From positions 2,601,001-2,665,000 of the forward strand of contig NZ_CP060202.1 in the NCBI RefSeq assembly GCF_014250515.1: DNA of 64,000 bases, in the 5' to 3' direction. Below, piece by piece: positions 1 to 7,949 of this stretch. The notes under the pieces were generated by a model, which saw nothing but the letters and a program-made list of their open reading frames with translations, was not told the DNA's origin and ran no database searches. The translations under genes were made by a program, and so were the position numbers. Every line of letters begins with the position of its first letter. Within the stretch, counting starts at the first letter, position 1. The DNA is from Hymenobacter sediminicola (GTDB lineage: Bacteria > Bacteroidota > Bacteroidia > Cytophagales > Hymenobacteraceae).

Positions 1-321
1 TACATTGGAATTCGCTGCATTTGCCAGCAACGCCGCCCACTTGGTGCTAAGCACCGGGCTATCTTCCAAGCTGGCATTTTCCAGAAGCGGCACAAGCAAC
101 TTCAGACTCACCTGCTTCGCGTCTACCCCAGCATCCGCCAGCATTTGATGTGCTTCTTTGAAAAGCGCCAACTGCTTCTTCAGGCGAAACTTGCGCAGCC
201 CTTCACTCAGCAATAGGCCTAGTTCCTCGGCAGCGGGCCCGACTACTTTATTTACAAATGGGACTACGACGCCGCCCCCAGCACCGAGAAGAATAGTTGA
301 AGCAGTTATGGGATCTGACAT
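1..321 (-). CDS. Abi-alpha (DUF4393) family protein, C-terminal part beyond the window
   Basis: The first 107 codons are visible and run off the left edge. The start is the ATG at 321 (minus), giving MSDPITASTILLGAGGG. A Gly-rich hydrophobic N-terminus is followed by a charged helix (GLRKFRLKKQLALFKEA) and then by LKLLVPLLENASLED and KWAALLANAA. The spacing of 'VPLLE.AS.E....L...WA.LLANA' is the hallmark of the Abi-alpha/DUF4393 family as I recall it, which was named for abortive phage infection. The gene is divergent from the prophage structural genes and may be phage or host defence cargo. The family call rests on motif memory, not on a search, and the C-terminal half is not seen. Confidence 0.6.
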   Translation of the reverse strand, partial: MSDPITASTILLGAGGGVVVPFVNKVVGPAAEELGLLLSEGLRKFRLKKQLALFKEAHQMLADAGVDAKQVSLKLLVPLLENASLEDSPVLSTKWAALLANAANSNV

Positions 322-410
322 TGCGAGTTAAGTTGGTTTATATCAGGCAAGCTACAAAATGATGACTCCGAAATAAGCATAGATGCCCCCCTGCTTGCAG
401 TTTCGGAAAT

Positions 411-444
411 AATGTTTGTATTTTACAACCATTATTCACTTTAG
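411..444 (+). promoter_or_regulatory. Phage palindromic promoter/operator, copy 1
   Basis: AATGTTTGTATTTTACAACCATT (411-433, 23 bp) is an interrupted palindrome with 9-bp arms, one mismatch and an ATTTT centre. TTTG at 415-418 is followed after 17 bp by TCACTTTA (436-443), a weak match to the Bacteroidota -7 box TAnnTTTG. It lies 26 nt before the first structural gene. Four related copies occur at 9522, 12496, 17795 and 21844. Confidence 0.6.
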
Positions 445-459
445 CACCACCTTCTGGTC

Positions 460-1086
460 ATGGCTGTTAACTGCACCCGCCCCACCGAGCTCACCGACAT
501 CAGCAAAGTGCTGTGCGCGGTTCACTTCGGTCAGATCGTTCGTCTGGCCTTCCGCCGCCGCTTAGGCGTCACTGCACCTGCCTTTGCCACGGAAGCGGCC
601 ATGAAGACCCAGGCCGCCTGGAATTCGGCTATCACGGCCGAAGGCAACGACAAGATTATCCTCTCGCCGCTGTTCGTCAACTTCGTGATTCCGCCTTCTG
701 AGGCGCAATTCCTGGAAGAGAACACCAACGGCAGCATCAACGGCAAAGGCTACCTGGCCGGCTACAACGCCGTCAAGCCGACCGGCGAGTTCGTCGGTCT
801 GCCCGGCGACGTCAAAGCCCAGCTGGAGCTGATTGAGGAAGAGGCCCGCGCCGAACTCGGTGAAGACCCGATGGAGCAGTGGGGCATCACGGCCGATAAC
901 CGCATCATCTCGGTGGGCGCGGCCGGCATCCCCTTCTCCAACTTCTACATCGGCTCCGTTGGCTCGGAAGGCTTTCGCGCCCTGAACAAGAATGCCTTCG
1001 GATTCTCGCTCGATGGCAAGTGGGACAAAGGCCTGACGGTAACGCAGGCCGAGTTCGACCTGGTCAACCTCTACCCGGCTCCCTAA
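460..1086 (+). CDS. Prophage protein of unknown function, first gene of structural operon
   Basis: This is a 208-aa protein with no signal peptide and no membrane segment. The N-terminus (MAVNCTRPTELTDISKVLC) leads into an alpha/beta region with a short acidic helix (QLELIEEEARAELGEDPMEQ, about residues 128-147) and ends NLYPAP. The start ATG lies 26 nt after palindrome copy 1, so it is the first gene of that transcript. The stop codon overlaps the next start (TAATG). I do not recognise the family. A head, neck or tail-tube role is possible from its position before the portal-like gene. Confidence 0.75.
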   Translation: MAVNCTRPTELTDISKVLCAVHFGQIVRLAFRRRLGVTAPAFATEAAMKTQAAWNSAITAEGNDKIILSPLFVNFVIPPSEAQFLEENTNGSINGKGYLAGYNAVKPTGEFVGLPGDVKAQLELIEEEARAELGEDPMEQWGITADNRIISVGAAGIPFSNFYIGSVGSEGFRALNKNAFGFSLDGKWDKGLTVTQAEFDLVNLYPAP

Positions 1087-1343
1087 TGGCCGGCCGCAGC
1101 ACCTCAGAGCAGCCGGAAGTTATCCGGCTGCGCTCTGAGTCGCTGGGCGAGGAAAGAGATTTCTCGCCCAGCCACGCGGCCCGCCTGCAGGCACTCGAAG
1201 CCAGCCAGGGTAAGCCCGACTGGCTGCCCATAGAGCCGCCTGCAGCACCCGTAGCCGCCGAACCTTCCACTGATTCCACGCCGCCTCCGGCAGATGATCC
1301 TAGGCCCCGAAAACGTACAGCAGCTACTCGAAAACCCCGCTAA
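1086..1343 (+). CDS. Small Pro/Ala-rich prophage protein
   Basis: An 85-aa ORF starts at the ATG that overlaps the previous stop and ends 50 nt inside the next gene. The first half is charged (RLRSESLGEERDFSPSHAARL). The second half is a low-complexity Pro/Ala tract with a basic tail (RPRKRTAATRKPR). The strict translational coupling supports a real gene. Similar small linker proteins next to portal genes are common in Bacteroidota prophages, but I cannot assign a function. Confidence 0.55.
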   Translation: MAGRSTSEQPEVIRLRSESLGEERDFSPSHAARLQALEASQGKPDWLPIEPPAAPVAAEPSTDSTPPPADDPRPRKRTAATRKPR

Positions 1344-3126
1344 CGGCGAGGCGATCAGCGCGTGTCTGCGTCACGAGCAGCGGCTGCAGCTACATGCCGT
1401 GCCCCACATCGATACTAGCCGCCGGCCCGCCGGCTGGCTGTATCTGCGGGAATGGGCACGCAGCATGATGCCGCTGGATGAGGCTATCCGCTGGGAACAG
1501 TGCGTGCCCGCGCCGCTGCCCACTACGGACGTAGTAGAGGACATCTTCACCGGCCTGCAGCGCGTGTTCGAGGCGCAGGACGGCCTGATTCAGTGCGAGC
1601 TGGCCACGGCTGAACTGGAAACCGACTTCGAGCAGTACCGCACCGCCCAGCGCGAGGCGGCCTTCTGGCAGGGTCCCGCGTTCCAGGCCGTGGGCCGCCG
1701 GCCGCACTCGCTGCTGGTTATCGACATGGCCAGCGAGCAGCGCACGCCGCGCCCCGAACCCTACTCCCTGTTGATTGAGCTGGAGCAGGTCTGGGACGTG
1801 GCCCTGCGCGAAGACGGCAGCTGCGAGTACGTGATGTTCTCGCTGCCCGATGGCCGCGAAGGCGACGTGCGCATCGAGCGGGTCGCGGTGTACGATGATG
1901 CCGCCTACATGATCTGGCGCCGGCCGGAAGGCACCCAGCAGTGGAGCGAGGAACTCAACAACCCGCACATTCTGGGCTACTGTCCTGCCCGGTTGCTGTG
2001 GAACCGCCCACTGGACAAGGCCACCGACCTGCCCCGCCTCGCGCCCCTGACCGGGGTGCTGGCCGGCCTGGACCGGTACGTGTTCTGGGATGCCGCTATC
2101 GAGTATGCCCGCCTGCACGGCACCTTCCCCATCACCTGGGGCTTCGAGGAACAGTGCACCTTTCAGGGCGCAGAAGGTGAGCAGTGCCAGAGCGGCATCA
2201 TTACCTACATCAAAAGCTACGAGACGCTGAGCAGCGGCGAGCAGCGGCCCAACTACAGCGAGAAGCCCTGCCCGGCCTGTGCCAAGCGGCCCAAGATCGG
2301 CCCCGGTACCTACGTGACCGTGCCGGCCCCTTCCAAGGACATGCCCGACACGCGGGACCCGATTGGCCGGGTGAACCCGGAAGTGCCCGTGCTGGAGCAC
2401 TTCCGCGAGATTCAGCAGCAGCGCCGGCAGGATCTGCTGCGTGCCGTGCTGGGTGGTGGTGGCGAGCCGGAAAACGAGCAGGCCAAGAACCAGAAGCAGG
2501 TACAGTCCGGCTTTGAAATCAAGCAGGATGTGCTGGTCGAGTTCAAAAAGCCGCTCGAAGAGGCCCGCGCCTGGGAGCTGACCACCAAAGGCCGCCTGCG
2601 CTACGGTAGTCTCTACCGGGGCACCTTCGTCAGCTACGGCGAGCGGTTTTACCTCAAAACGCCGGAGCAACTGGCCAAAGAGGAAGAGGAAGCCCGCAAA
2701 GCCGGCCGGCCCGTCTACGAGCTCAGCCAGGCCCGCGACTTCCGCTACCAGACTCAGCACCGCAACAACCCCGTGATGCTGGACCGGATGCGGATTCTTT
2801 CCGACCTGGAGCCTTATCCGGAATACTCGGTCGAGCAGATTCTGAATCTGTTGGCTTCGTTCGCGGGCGGGACTAGTACCGCACTCGAATTATTCGATAA
2901 CAGCCTGTTGCGGCTTAAAGTCGATTTCGGCCGCTACCTCACCCGTTTCGAATCGGAGCAGCTGGATGTGGTCCGCTTCGCTTCGCTTCAGCCTTACCAC
3001 ATCAAGATTGCCCTCATTACTCAAATCCTTTTGTCTTATGTCCCAGACAGCCCCCAAAACGGCGACGGCCAAAACCGCCCCGCCCCAGAAGCTCGACCTG
3101 AAAACGCTCCAGTCCCAGCAGCTTAG
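1294..3126 (+). CDS. Putative portal protein with a zinc-ribbon-like insertion
   Basis: This 610-aa protein is the largest in the head module and lies upstream of the scaffold and capsid genes, where portals sit. The middle segment (about 255-280) reads LAGLDRYVFWDAAIEYARLH, followed by four cysteines at 288, 298, 326 and 329 (C-x9-C...CPAC) that look like a zinc ribbon. The C-terminal third is a long helical region with many charged residues (380-530), as in portal stem/crown domains, and ends in a Pro/Ala-rich tail. The start at 1294 overlaps the preceding ORF by 50 nt. The portal call is positional and structural inference. No terminase gene is visible in the window. Confidence 0.6.
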   Translation: MILGPENVQQLLENPANGEAISACLRHEQRLQLHAVPHIDTSRRPAGWLYLREWARSMMPLDEAIRWEQCVPAPLPTTDVVEDIFTGLQRVFEAQDGLIQCELATAELETDFEQYRTAQREAAFWQGPAFQAVGRRPHSLLVIDMASEQRTPRPEPYSLLIELEQVWDVALREDGSCEYVMFSLPDGREGDVRIERVAVYDDAAYMIWRRPEGTQQWSEELNNPHILGYCPARLLWNRPLDKATDLPRLAPLTGVLAGLDRYVFWDAAIEYARLHGTFPITWGFEEQCTFQGAEGEQCQSGIITYIKSYETLSSGEQRPNYSEKPCPACAKRPKIGPGTYVTVPAPSKDMPDTRDPIGRVNPEVPVLEHFREIQQQRRQDLLRAVLGGGGEPENEQAKNQKQVQSGFEIKQDVLVEFKKPLEEARAWELTTKGRLRYGSLYRGTFVSYGERFYLKTPEQLAKEEEEARKAGRPVYELSQARDFRYQTQHRNNPVMLDRMRILSDLEPYPEYSVEQILNLLASFAGGTSTALELFDNSLLRLKVDFGRYLTRFESEQLDVVRFASLQPYHIKIALITQILLSYVPDSPQNGDGQNRPAPEARPENAPVPAA

Positions 3127-3736
3127 CGGCGAGGACATTGCCCAGGCCACTGGCAACGTGAACAGCGACTACAGCTTCCCGGCCCACGAAGCCGCCTATG
3201 TGCATGTGCGCCTCACCAAGAAGGTCAACGACCCGATCCTGAAGCAATACACCGAGGAAACTACCGATAAGAAGTTCGCCCCGGTGCAGTTCACCCGCAT
3301 GGATAAGAGCGGCTATTTCAATACCCAGAGCTACGATAAGGTAGAGCTGCTGCACGACCCGCGCCGCGCCGCTACCCAACCCGCTGTCACCGGCAACAAG
3401 CCCTGGGAGCCATCAGAAGGCCTGCCCACCCTGCAGGATGCCCAGCTGCGCTACCAGGAGTTGTACGGCCACAAAGCCCCGGCCGTGTCGTACGGGGCGC
3501 TGATTGAACTGATTCAGGCCAAGCTGGAAGAGTCAGAAGGTGATGAGGACGAGGAGGACGACAACTTCCCTGCCCGCAAGACGATCCGCAGCATGGTAGA
3601 AGCTAAGGCTCGCTATGAACAGGCGTTTATGGTAGATGCGCCGACCGATAAGAGCTTCGCTGAACTCAAAGCCTTGGTAGAAGCTGAGGAAGATCGTTTG
3701 GATAAGCTGGATTTATTGGGAATGGACGCTGAATAA
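3038..3736 (+). CDS. Prophage head-module protein of unknown function
   Basis: The 232-aa protein starts at ATG 3038 inside the end of the portal-like gene. An earlier in-frame ATG at 2966 would add residues that merely shadow the portal frame. An Ala/Thr/Pro/Lys-rich N-terminus (MSQTAPKTATAKTAPPQ) is followed by a mixed domain (about 50-120) and a very acidic stretch (EESEGDEDEEDDNFP, about 167-181). It ends in a charged helix that resembles a DNA-mimic or chaperone-binding segment. No family is recognised. The position between portal and scaffold suggests head assembly. Confidence 0.6.
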   Translation: MSQTAPKTATAKTAPPQKLDLKTLQSQQLSGEDIAQATGNVNSDYSFPAHEAAYVHVRLTKKVNDPILKQYTEETTDKKFAPVQFTRMDKSGYFNTQSYDKVELLHDPRRAATQPAVTGNKPWEPSEGLPTLQDAQLRYQELYGHKAPAVSYGALIELIQAKLEESEGDEDEEDDNFPARKTIRSMVEAKARYEQAFMVDAPTDKSFAELKALVEAEEDRLDKLDLLGMDAE

Positions 3737-3748
3737 GCATCCTGGGCC

Positions 3749-3768
3749 GGTTCCACGCGGGTGGGACC
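3749..3768 (+). terminator. Weak hairpin after the portal group
   Basis: An 8-bp stem (GGTTCCAC/GTGGGACC, one G.T pair) with a GCGG loop lies just after the stop at 3736 and is followed by only three T residues. It is probably an attenuator or processing signal and not a full terminator. Confidence 0.3.
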
Positions 3769-3838
3769 TTTCGGAGCCGGCCCTTCCTTCCCGCCCCGCC
3801 CGCACACTGCCATTTTTCACGCCATTACTCCCACTCGC

Positions 3839-4258
3839 ATGGCTTATCCAGTAGAATTTCCCGAGCAAAACGCCGTCCTGCAAAAGCCGGCCAATATGAC
3901 CGAAGAAGAGTGCCGGTCGTTGCCCATTCTTCGCAAGGACGGCCAGTGCATCAGTGTCTGGAAGCTGACGCCGGAAGAGATGGTCAGCGTCAATCTGACG
4001 CAGTCGGTGGTGGTAGGCGTGCTTTCGGGCCACACCCAGCCGCCGATCTGGATTGAGGCGGCCGCCCCGGCAGAAGCTGGTGAGCTACCGGAAGAAACGC
4101 AGCTCCAGATGAATCTGGTAGAGGAACTGGGCACGCTGGGCGTGCGCGTGTTCCTGTTCTCGGATCAGCTGGATGAGATTGAGAAGAAGCGCGGCGAGAA
4201 GCTGCTGGAATACCTGAAGGCTGCATTGCACACCTACAAGGAGGCAACACACAAGTAA
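3839..4258 (+). CDS. Small prophage protein of unknown function
   Basis: A 139-aa protein. The start is ATG 3839 (MAYPVEFPEQNAVLQKP); upstream in-frame codons are Pro-rich intergenic sequence. The middle (DGQCISVWKLTPEEMVSVNL, then VVVGVLSGHTQPPIWIEA) looks like a compact beta domain. The C-terminal 40 residues form an amphipathic helix rich in Glu and Lys. It lies 38 nt before the scaffold gene on the same strand. I recognise the general pattern from prophage head modules but know no function. Confidence 0.6.
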   Translation: MAYPVEFPEQNAVLQKPANMTEEECRSLPILRKDGQCISVWKLTPEEMVSVNLTQSVVVGVLSGHTQPPIWIEAAAPAEAGELPEETQLQMNLVEELGTLGVRVFLFSDQLDEIEKKRGEKLLEYLKAALHTYKEATHK

Positions 4259-4296
4259 TCATTTCCCACCCATCACCACTTCTACGAGACTGAAGT

Positions 4297-5184
4297 ATGG
4301 CCATCACCGACAACACCTTTACCCCCGAAGAGCTGACCGCCGCCGTTACCGCCAACCCCGCCCTGCGCGAGCATCTGGTAGGTGCGGTTAAATCGGCCAG
4401 CTATGTCGTGCGCACCGCCGACGAGGAAACCCAGTTTATCGGCACCAAAACCAAGGAAATCTACGACGGTCTGGACCGGGATATTTTCGACACCACCGGC
4501 ATCCAGCGCAATCCGACGGAGAAGACCTACGAGTACAACAAACGGGTGCTCGGCAGTCTGAAAGAGGCGGCGACGCCATTGCAGCAGAAGATTGCCGACC
4601 TGGAACAAAAGATTGCCGACGGCACCGGCGACGCTACACTGAAGGCCCAGCTGGAGGTGCTGCAAGGCAAGGAAGCCAAGTACCAGGAGCAGCTTACTGA
4701 AAAGGACACCGCCCTGTTTCAGAAAGATGTGAAGCTCGACATCCGCGACGGCGTGCGCGGTATCAAGTTCGATCCGACGGTAAAAGAATCGGTGGTAAAG
4801 GTGCTGGTAGACAACGCCACTACGGCCATCATCAACATGGCCAAGCAGCAGCAGAACGCCGACGGCACTACCACGGTGGTGTACATCCGCGACGGGAAAA
4901 CGGTGCTCAACGATAAGGACCAGCCCGCCGATGCCGCCTACATCCTGGCCGACATGCTGAAGGACGTGGTAGACACCGGCCACCAGGGCGCCGGCGGCGG
5001 GGCTAACCCTAACGGCAACCCCGGCCCCGCCCCCCGCCCCGGCACCATTCCTACGTCTATTCCGGGCACGGTCAAAACCCAGAGTCAGCTCATCGTTCAT
5101 CTTAAGGAGCTGGGCCTGAAAGACGGCTCAAAAGAGTTTGATGATGCCTTCGACAAGTTCAGCACGGGTCTACCCCTGCGCTAA
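4297..5184 (+). CDS. Putative capsid scaffolding protein
   Basis: The 295-aa protein is immediately upstream of the major capsid gene, the usual place for scaffolds. Residues about 90-140 are a heptad-rich coiled coil (LQQKIADLEQKIADG...LEVLQGKEAKYQEQL). A small folded segment follows (about 145-215), then a Gly/Pro/Asn-rich linker (about 228-250), and finally a short basic/hydrophobic C-terminal helix of the type that binds capsid protein. Size, coiled coil and context fit gp20-like scaffolds of siphoviruses. No protease motif is visible. Confidence 0.7.
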   Translation: MAITDNTFTPEELTAAVTANPALREHLVGAVKSASYVVRTADEETQFIGTKTKEIYDGLDRDIFDTTGIQRNPTEKTYEYNKRVLGSLKEAATPLQQKIADLEQKIADGTGDATLKAQLEVLQGKEAKYQEQLTEKDTALFQKDVKLDIRDGVRGIKFDPTVKESVVKVLVDNATTAIINMAKQQQNADGTTTVVYIRDGKTVLNDKDQPADAAYILADMLKDVVDTGHQGAGGGANPNGNPGPAPRPGTIPTSIPGTVKTQSQLIVHLKELGLKDGSKEFDDAFDKFSTGLPLR

Positions 5185-5195
5185 TCCGCTTGCCC

Positions 5196-5228
5196 GGGGC
5201 CGGCCGATACGGGACGCCGGCCGGCCCC
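5196..5228 (+). promoter_or_regulatory. GC-rich hairpin upstream of the major capsid gene
   Basis: Perfect 10-bp arms, GGGGCCGGCC (5196-5205) and GGCCGGCCCC (5219-5228), flank a 13-nt loop and no T-run follows. With the terminator after the capsid gene it frames that gene, so it may protect or process a capsid mRNA. Confidence 0.4.
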
Positions 5229-5322
5229 GATAGTGACGCTTACCGCTTACGCTTTCTGCTATCTGGTTACGGGACGACCTGGCAGGCCCTGTTTTCATTT
5301 TCACCTTATTTTCTGCCTTACG

Positions 5323-6402
5323 ATGTCCATCGTTCAAACCCTCAAACAGGCCACCCGTACCCAGTACCGCCGTCAGCCCGGCGGTCTGGATTCGCTGGAA
5401 CTGCGCGGCTCCAACTACGGCGCCCTGAACCTCTACAAGAAGCAGACCGCTTCGCCCACCGGCATTGTCGATAATGCGCTGAAAACCGCGCTGGAGCAAA
5501 GCTTCGGCAATACGGTGCAGGTGCCAGTCATCGACTGGATCAACCCCACCATCGGCAATGTGCGCACCTGCAACGTGCAGGTCGGCGGCCTGACCACGAA
5601 ACTCGTGGAGTTCACGGCCGTCACGATGACCTTCGGTTTTCCGATGATCCGCTCGCAGTTCAAAAACAACAGCATCAGCGAAGCGGATTATTTCTTCCGC
5701 ATGTTCGAAGCGCGTCGTCTGGCTGCGCTGGAACTGCTCGATACCTGGGCTGTTGACCACCTCGACGACAACAAGAACCAGTATTTCCCCACGGAGATTC
5801 TGCAGTATTACCCCGAGGCCAACGACGCGCTGCAGGTGCCCGGCGACAAGGAAGAGCGCATTGAGTTCTACAACCAGATCCGCTCCATCCTGAGCACGAT
5901 GGACCTGACCGGCAACCCCGACGTGGTAACGAACCCGATGGCCATGGGCGACATCCGCACCGTGCTGGGTGCGGGCACTACTGACGCTGGCGACCTGTCC
6001 TACGTGCTGGCCAGCGTGGGCAGCTTCTTCGAGTCGAACCGGGTAGTAGCCGGCCCTGGCAACCGGGCCGCCATGTACCTGGTGGGCAACAACGCCGTGG
6101 GTATCGTAACCCGCATCGACCCTGACTGCGAAACGGGTGTGCAGCACGGCGGCAGCGAAAACCCCGTGCGCGAGTGGACTAAGCAGGACGTGCCCGGCAT
6201 CGGCACCATGGGCCTGTACTACCGTGCGGATTGCTCGGATCAGTCGGCACTGCTGGCCGCCCAGAATCTGCAGGGCCTCACCCGCACGTCGGTAGAGTCT
6301 TTTGAGTGGAGCATTGACGTGTTCTTCATCAAAGCCTACAATTCTGACGTGGCCGGCCGCTTCTTTCCCATCATCAAGGTGGAACAGAAGACGGCTGCCT
6401 AG
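5323..6402 (+). CDS. Major capsid protein
   Basis: The 359-aa protein has the size, composition and position (after the scaffold, before a strong terminator) of a major capsid protein. The start is ATG 5323 (MSIVQTLKQATRTQYRRQPGG); the preceding in-frame stretch is untranslated leader. Segments typical of capsid folds are visible: an N-terminal basic arm; a long helix (SISEADYFFRMFEARRLAA, about 122-140) resembling the HK97 spine helix; a turn with DNKNQYFPTEILQYYPEAND; and a C-terminal beta strand (GRFFPIIKVEQKTAA). Assignment rests on context and composition. Confidence 0.75.
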   Translation: MSIVQTLKQATRTQYRRQPGGLDSLELRGSNYGALNLYKKQTASPTGIVDNALKTALEQSFGNTVQVPVIDWINPTIGNVRTCNVQVGGLTTKLVEFTAVTMTFGFPMIRSQFKNNSISEADYFFRMFEARRLAALELLDTWAVDHLDDNKNQYFPTEILQYYPEANDALQVPGDKEERIEFYNQIRSILSTMDLTGNPDVVTNPMAMGDIRTVLGAGTTDAGDLSYVLASVGSFFESNRVVAGPGNRAAMYLVGNNAVGIVTRIDPDCETGVQHGGSENPVREWTKQDVPGIGTMGLYYRADCSDQSALLAAQNLQGLTRTSVESFEWSIDVFFIKAYNSDVAGRFFPIIKVEQKTAA

Positions 6403-6419
6403 TCTGACTGATTTTTCAA

Positions 6420-6456
6420 GAAAACGCCCGTCCCGGTCGGGATGGGCGTTTTTTAT
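6420..6456 (+). terminator. Rho-independent terminator after the capsid gene
   Basis: A 12-bp stem (AACGCCCGTCCC / GGGATGGGCGTT, one mismatch-like G.T/A position) with a GGTC loop is followed by TTTTTT. It ends 13 nt before the next start, so downstream genes depend on read-through or another promoter. Confidence 0.85.
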
Positions 6457-6469
6457 TTCCCTCCCTCCC

Positions 6470-7600
6470 ATGTTCAACACCCTCACCCTCGCCGCGCTGC
6501 TGGCCACTACCATCGGCTACCGCCCGGCCTATGCCGGTGCCCCCGATGAGCCGGCCAATCTGCCTGACGCGCTCAAAGCAGCAGAAGGCACCTTGGCTGT
6601 ACAGGACGTGCACCCACTGCTGACACTGCGCAACATCCGCATGTCGGCCCCTCAAATGGCCGAAGCGGACTTCATCAAGTATCTGGCCACGGTGCGCATC
6701 ACGGCCGCTACGAAGGTGCTGGAAGACTTCACCCAGCGCAAGCAACTGGCCGGCTCCGGCAAGCGCCTCCTGAAGTCGTTGCCGCTTACCCAGGCCAGTG
6801 GCGCCTATCGGGATAAGATTATCCGGCAGGGCCGCTTCGTCGGCTTAGCCTTGCGGCCCCGCGCCGATAAGCCCGACGTGGCCATTCGCATCACGGCCGT
6901 GGGCACGCAGTTCACCGAGCCCGAAGCGGGTTTCAAGCTCTACCTGTTCCATAGCTCCGATCTGAGTGAGCCTGTACAGGTGGTCGAGCTGCCCCGCCTC
7001 GACCGGGTGTATTTCGAATGGAGTGACCTGCTGTTGGACCTCTCCGGAAAGCCCGGCGGCACTTGGTATCTGGGCTATTATGAATCCGATATGAGTGGGC
7101 AGGCTATCCGGCTCGATCAGAACCTGCAGCAGCGTCCGGGCCAGTGCTGCGGCAACGCCTACGTGCAGTACGACCAGTGGAGCCCCTACGTGCAGGTGTT
7201 GCCGTTCGCCTACCTGGCTGCCCCCACCGACCCGCTTTACCCTACCCTGTTTTCCTACCAGTCCGATACCAACTGGGGCCTGAACCTGCGCCTGGAAACC
7301 TCCTGTGACCTGACTGGGCTGCTCAGTGCGCAGCTGCCCGCCTTCGGTGCCGCATTGCGGCTGCAGGTGGCCGTGGACCTGCTTACAATGATGGCCAACA
7401 GCACCCGCGACAACGGCATTGAGGCCAACGTGAAAGGTATGGCCCTGATGGAACTCAACAACCGCCAGGGCGGGCAGGCCGGCTTTCTGACGCAGCTCAG
7501 CCAGGCCCAGGCCGCGCTGGATGTAGACCTGACCGGGCTTTCTTCCAAGTGTCTGGGCTGCGCGCCGAAAGCCGGAGCAGTCAAATTCAGCGCACTTTAA
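6470..7600 (+). CDS. Prophage virion-associated protein of unknown function
   Basis: A 376-aa protein. The start is ATG 6470 (MFNTLTLAALLATTIGYRPA), just after the terminator. The first 25 residues are weakly hydrophobic but the following APDEPANLP does not look like a clean cleavage site. The central part is rich in beta strands (FKLYLFHSSDLSEPVQVVEL, 162-181; TWYLGYYESDMSGQAIRL). Cysteine pairs occur at QCCGN and near the C-terminus (SSKCLGCAPK). Located between capsid and head-completion genes, it may be a head-tail connector or a decoration protein. I do not recognise a named family. Confidence 0.6.
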   Translation: MFNTLTLAALLATTIGYRPAYAGAPDEPANLPDALKAAEGTLAVQDVHPLLTLRNIRMSAPQMAEADFIKYLATVRITAATKVLEDFTQRKQLAGSGKRLLKSLPLTQASGAYRDKIIRQGRFVGLALRPRADKPDVAIRITAVGTQFTEPEAGFKLYLFHSSDLSEPVQVVELPRLDRVYFEWSDLLLDLSGKPGGTWYLGYYESDMSGQAIRLDQNLQQRPGQCCGNAYVQYDQWSPYVQVLPFAYLAAPTDPLYPTLFSYQSDTNWGLNLRLETSCDLTGLLSAQLPAFGAALRLQVAVDLLTMMANSTRDNGIEANVKGMALMELNNRQGGQAGFLTQLSQAQAALDVDLTGLSSKCLGCAPKAGAVKFSAL

Positions 7601-7611
7601 CGCGTATCCCG

Positions 7612-7947
7612 ATGCAAATACATGCAGTAGAAGTGGAGGTTGATGGCGACAAGACGGTATCCCTTATCGCCTATGACGATCAACAGCTACAGATTGTAGC
7701 CATCTGTCGTGTTGACGCCGACGGCTATATCATGTCGCTATGGGTGCAGGAGAGCCATCGCAATCAGGGGCTCGGCAGTCAGTTAATAGAACGAGCCTGC
7801 GAGCTGCTTAAGGGCAAAGGCAAGCAGGTTGCCGGCCTTTCGGTGAACGACAAAAACGAAGGCGCCCAGCGGCTGTATAAGCGGTTAGGGTTTCTGCCTT
7901 ATGTGCCCGGGCATGATGGGTACACACAATACATCAAGGTGCTGTAG
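7612..7947 (+). CDS. GNAT-family N-acetyltransferase embedded in the phage head module
   Basis: The 111-aa protein is a minimal GNAT domain. The acetyl-CoA-binding motif A is clear at residues 42-61, with the R-N-Q-G-L-G signature at 50-55. Motif B follows (NEGAQRLYKRLGF, 82-94) and the family's terminal strand closes the protein. It starts 11 nt after the upstream gene and stops 2 nt before the next, so it is co-transcribed with structural genes. The substrate is unknown. It could modify a virion protein, a host protein or a small amine. The assignment to GNAT is secure; its role here is not. Confidence 0.85.
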   Translation: MQIHAVEVEVDGDKTVSLIAYDDQQLQIVAICRVDADGYIMSLWVQESHRNQGLGSQLIERACELLKGKGKQVAGLSVNDKNEGAQRLYKRLGFLPYVPGHDGYTQYIKVL

Positions 7948-7949
7948 CT

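Noticed and set aside
1390..2760. 456-codon minus-strand frame opposite the portal-like gene
   Set aside because: Shadow frame; no start signal, no domain, and it overlaps a well-supported gene completely.
5170..6513. 447-codon minus-strand frame opposite the capsid gene
   Set aside because: Same shadow effect; the capsid reading on the + strand has the expected composition, context and terminator.
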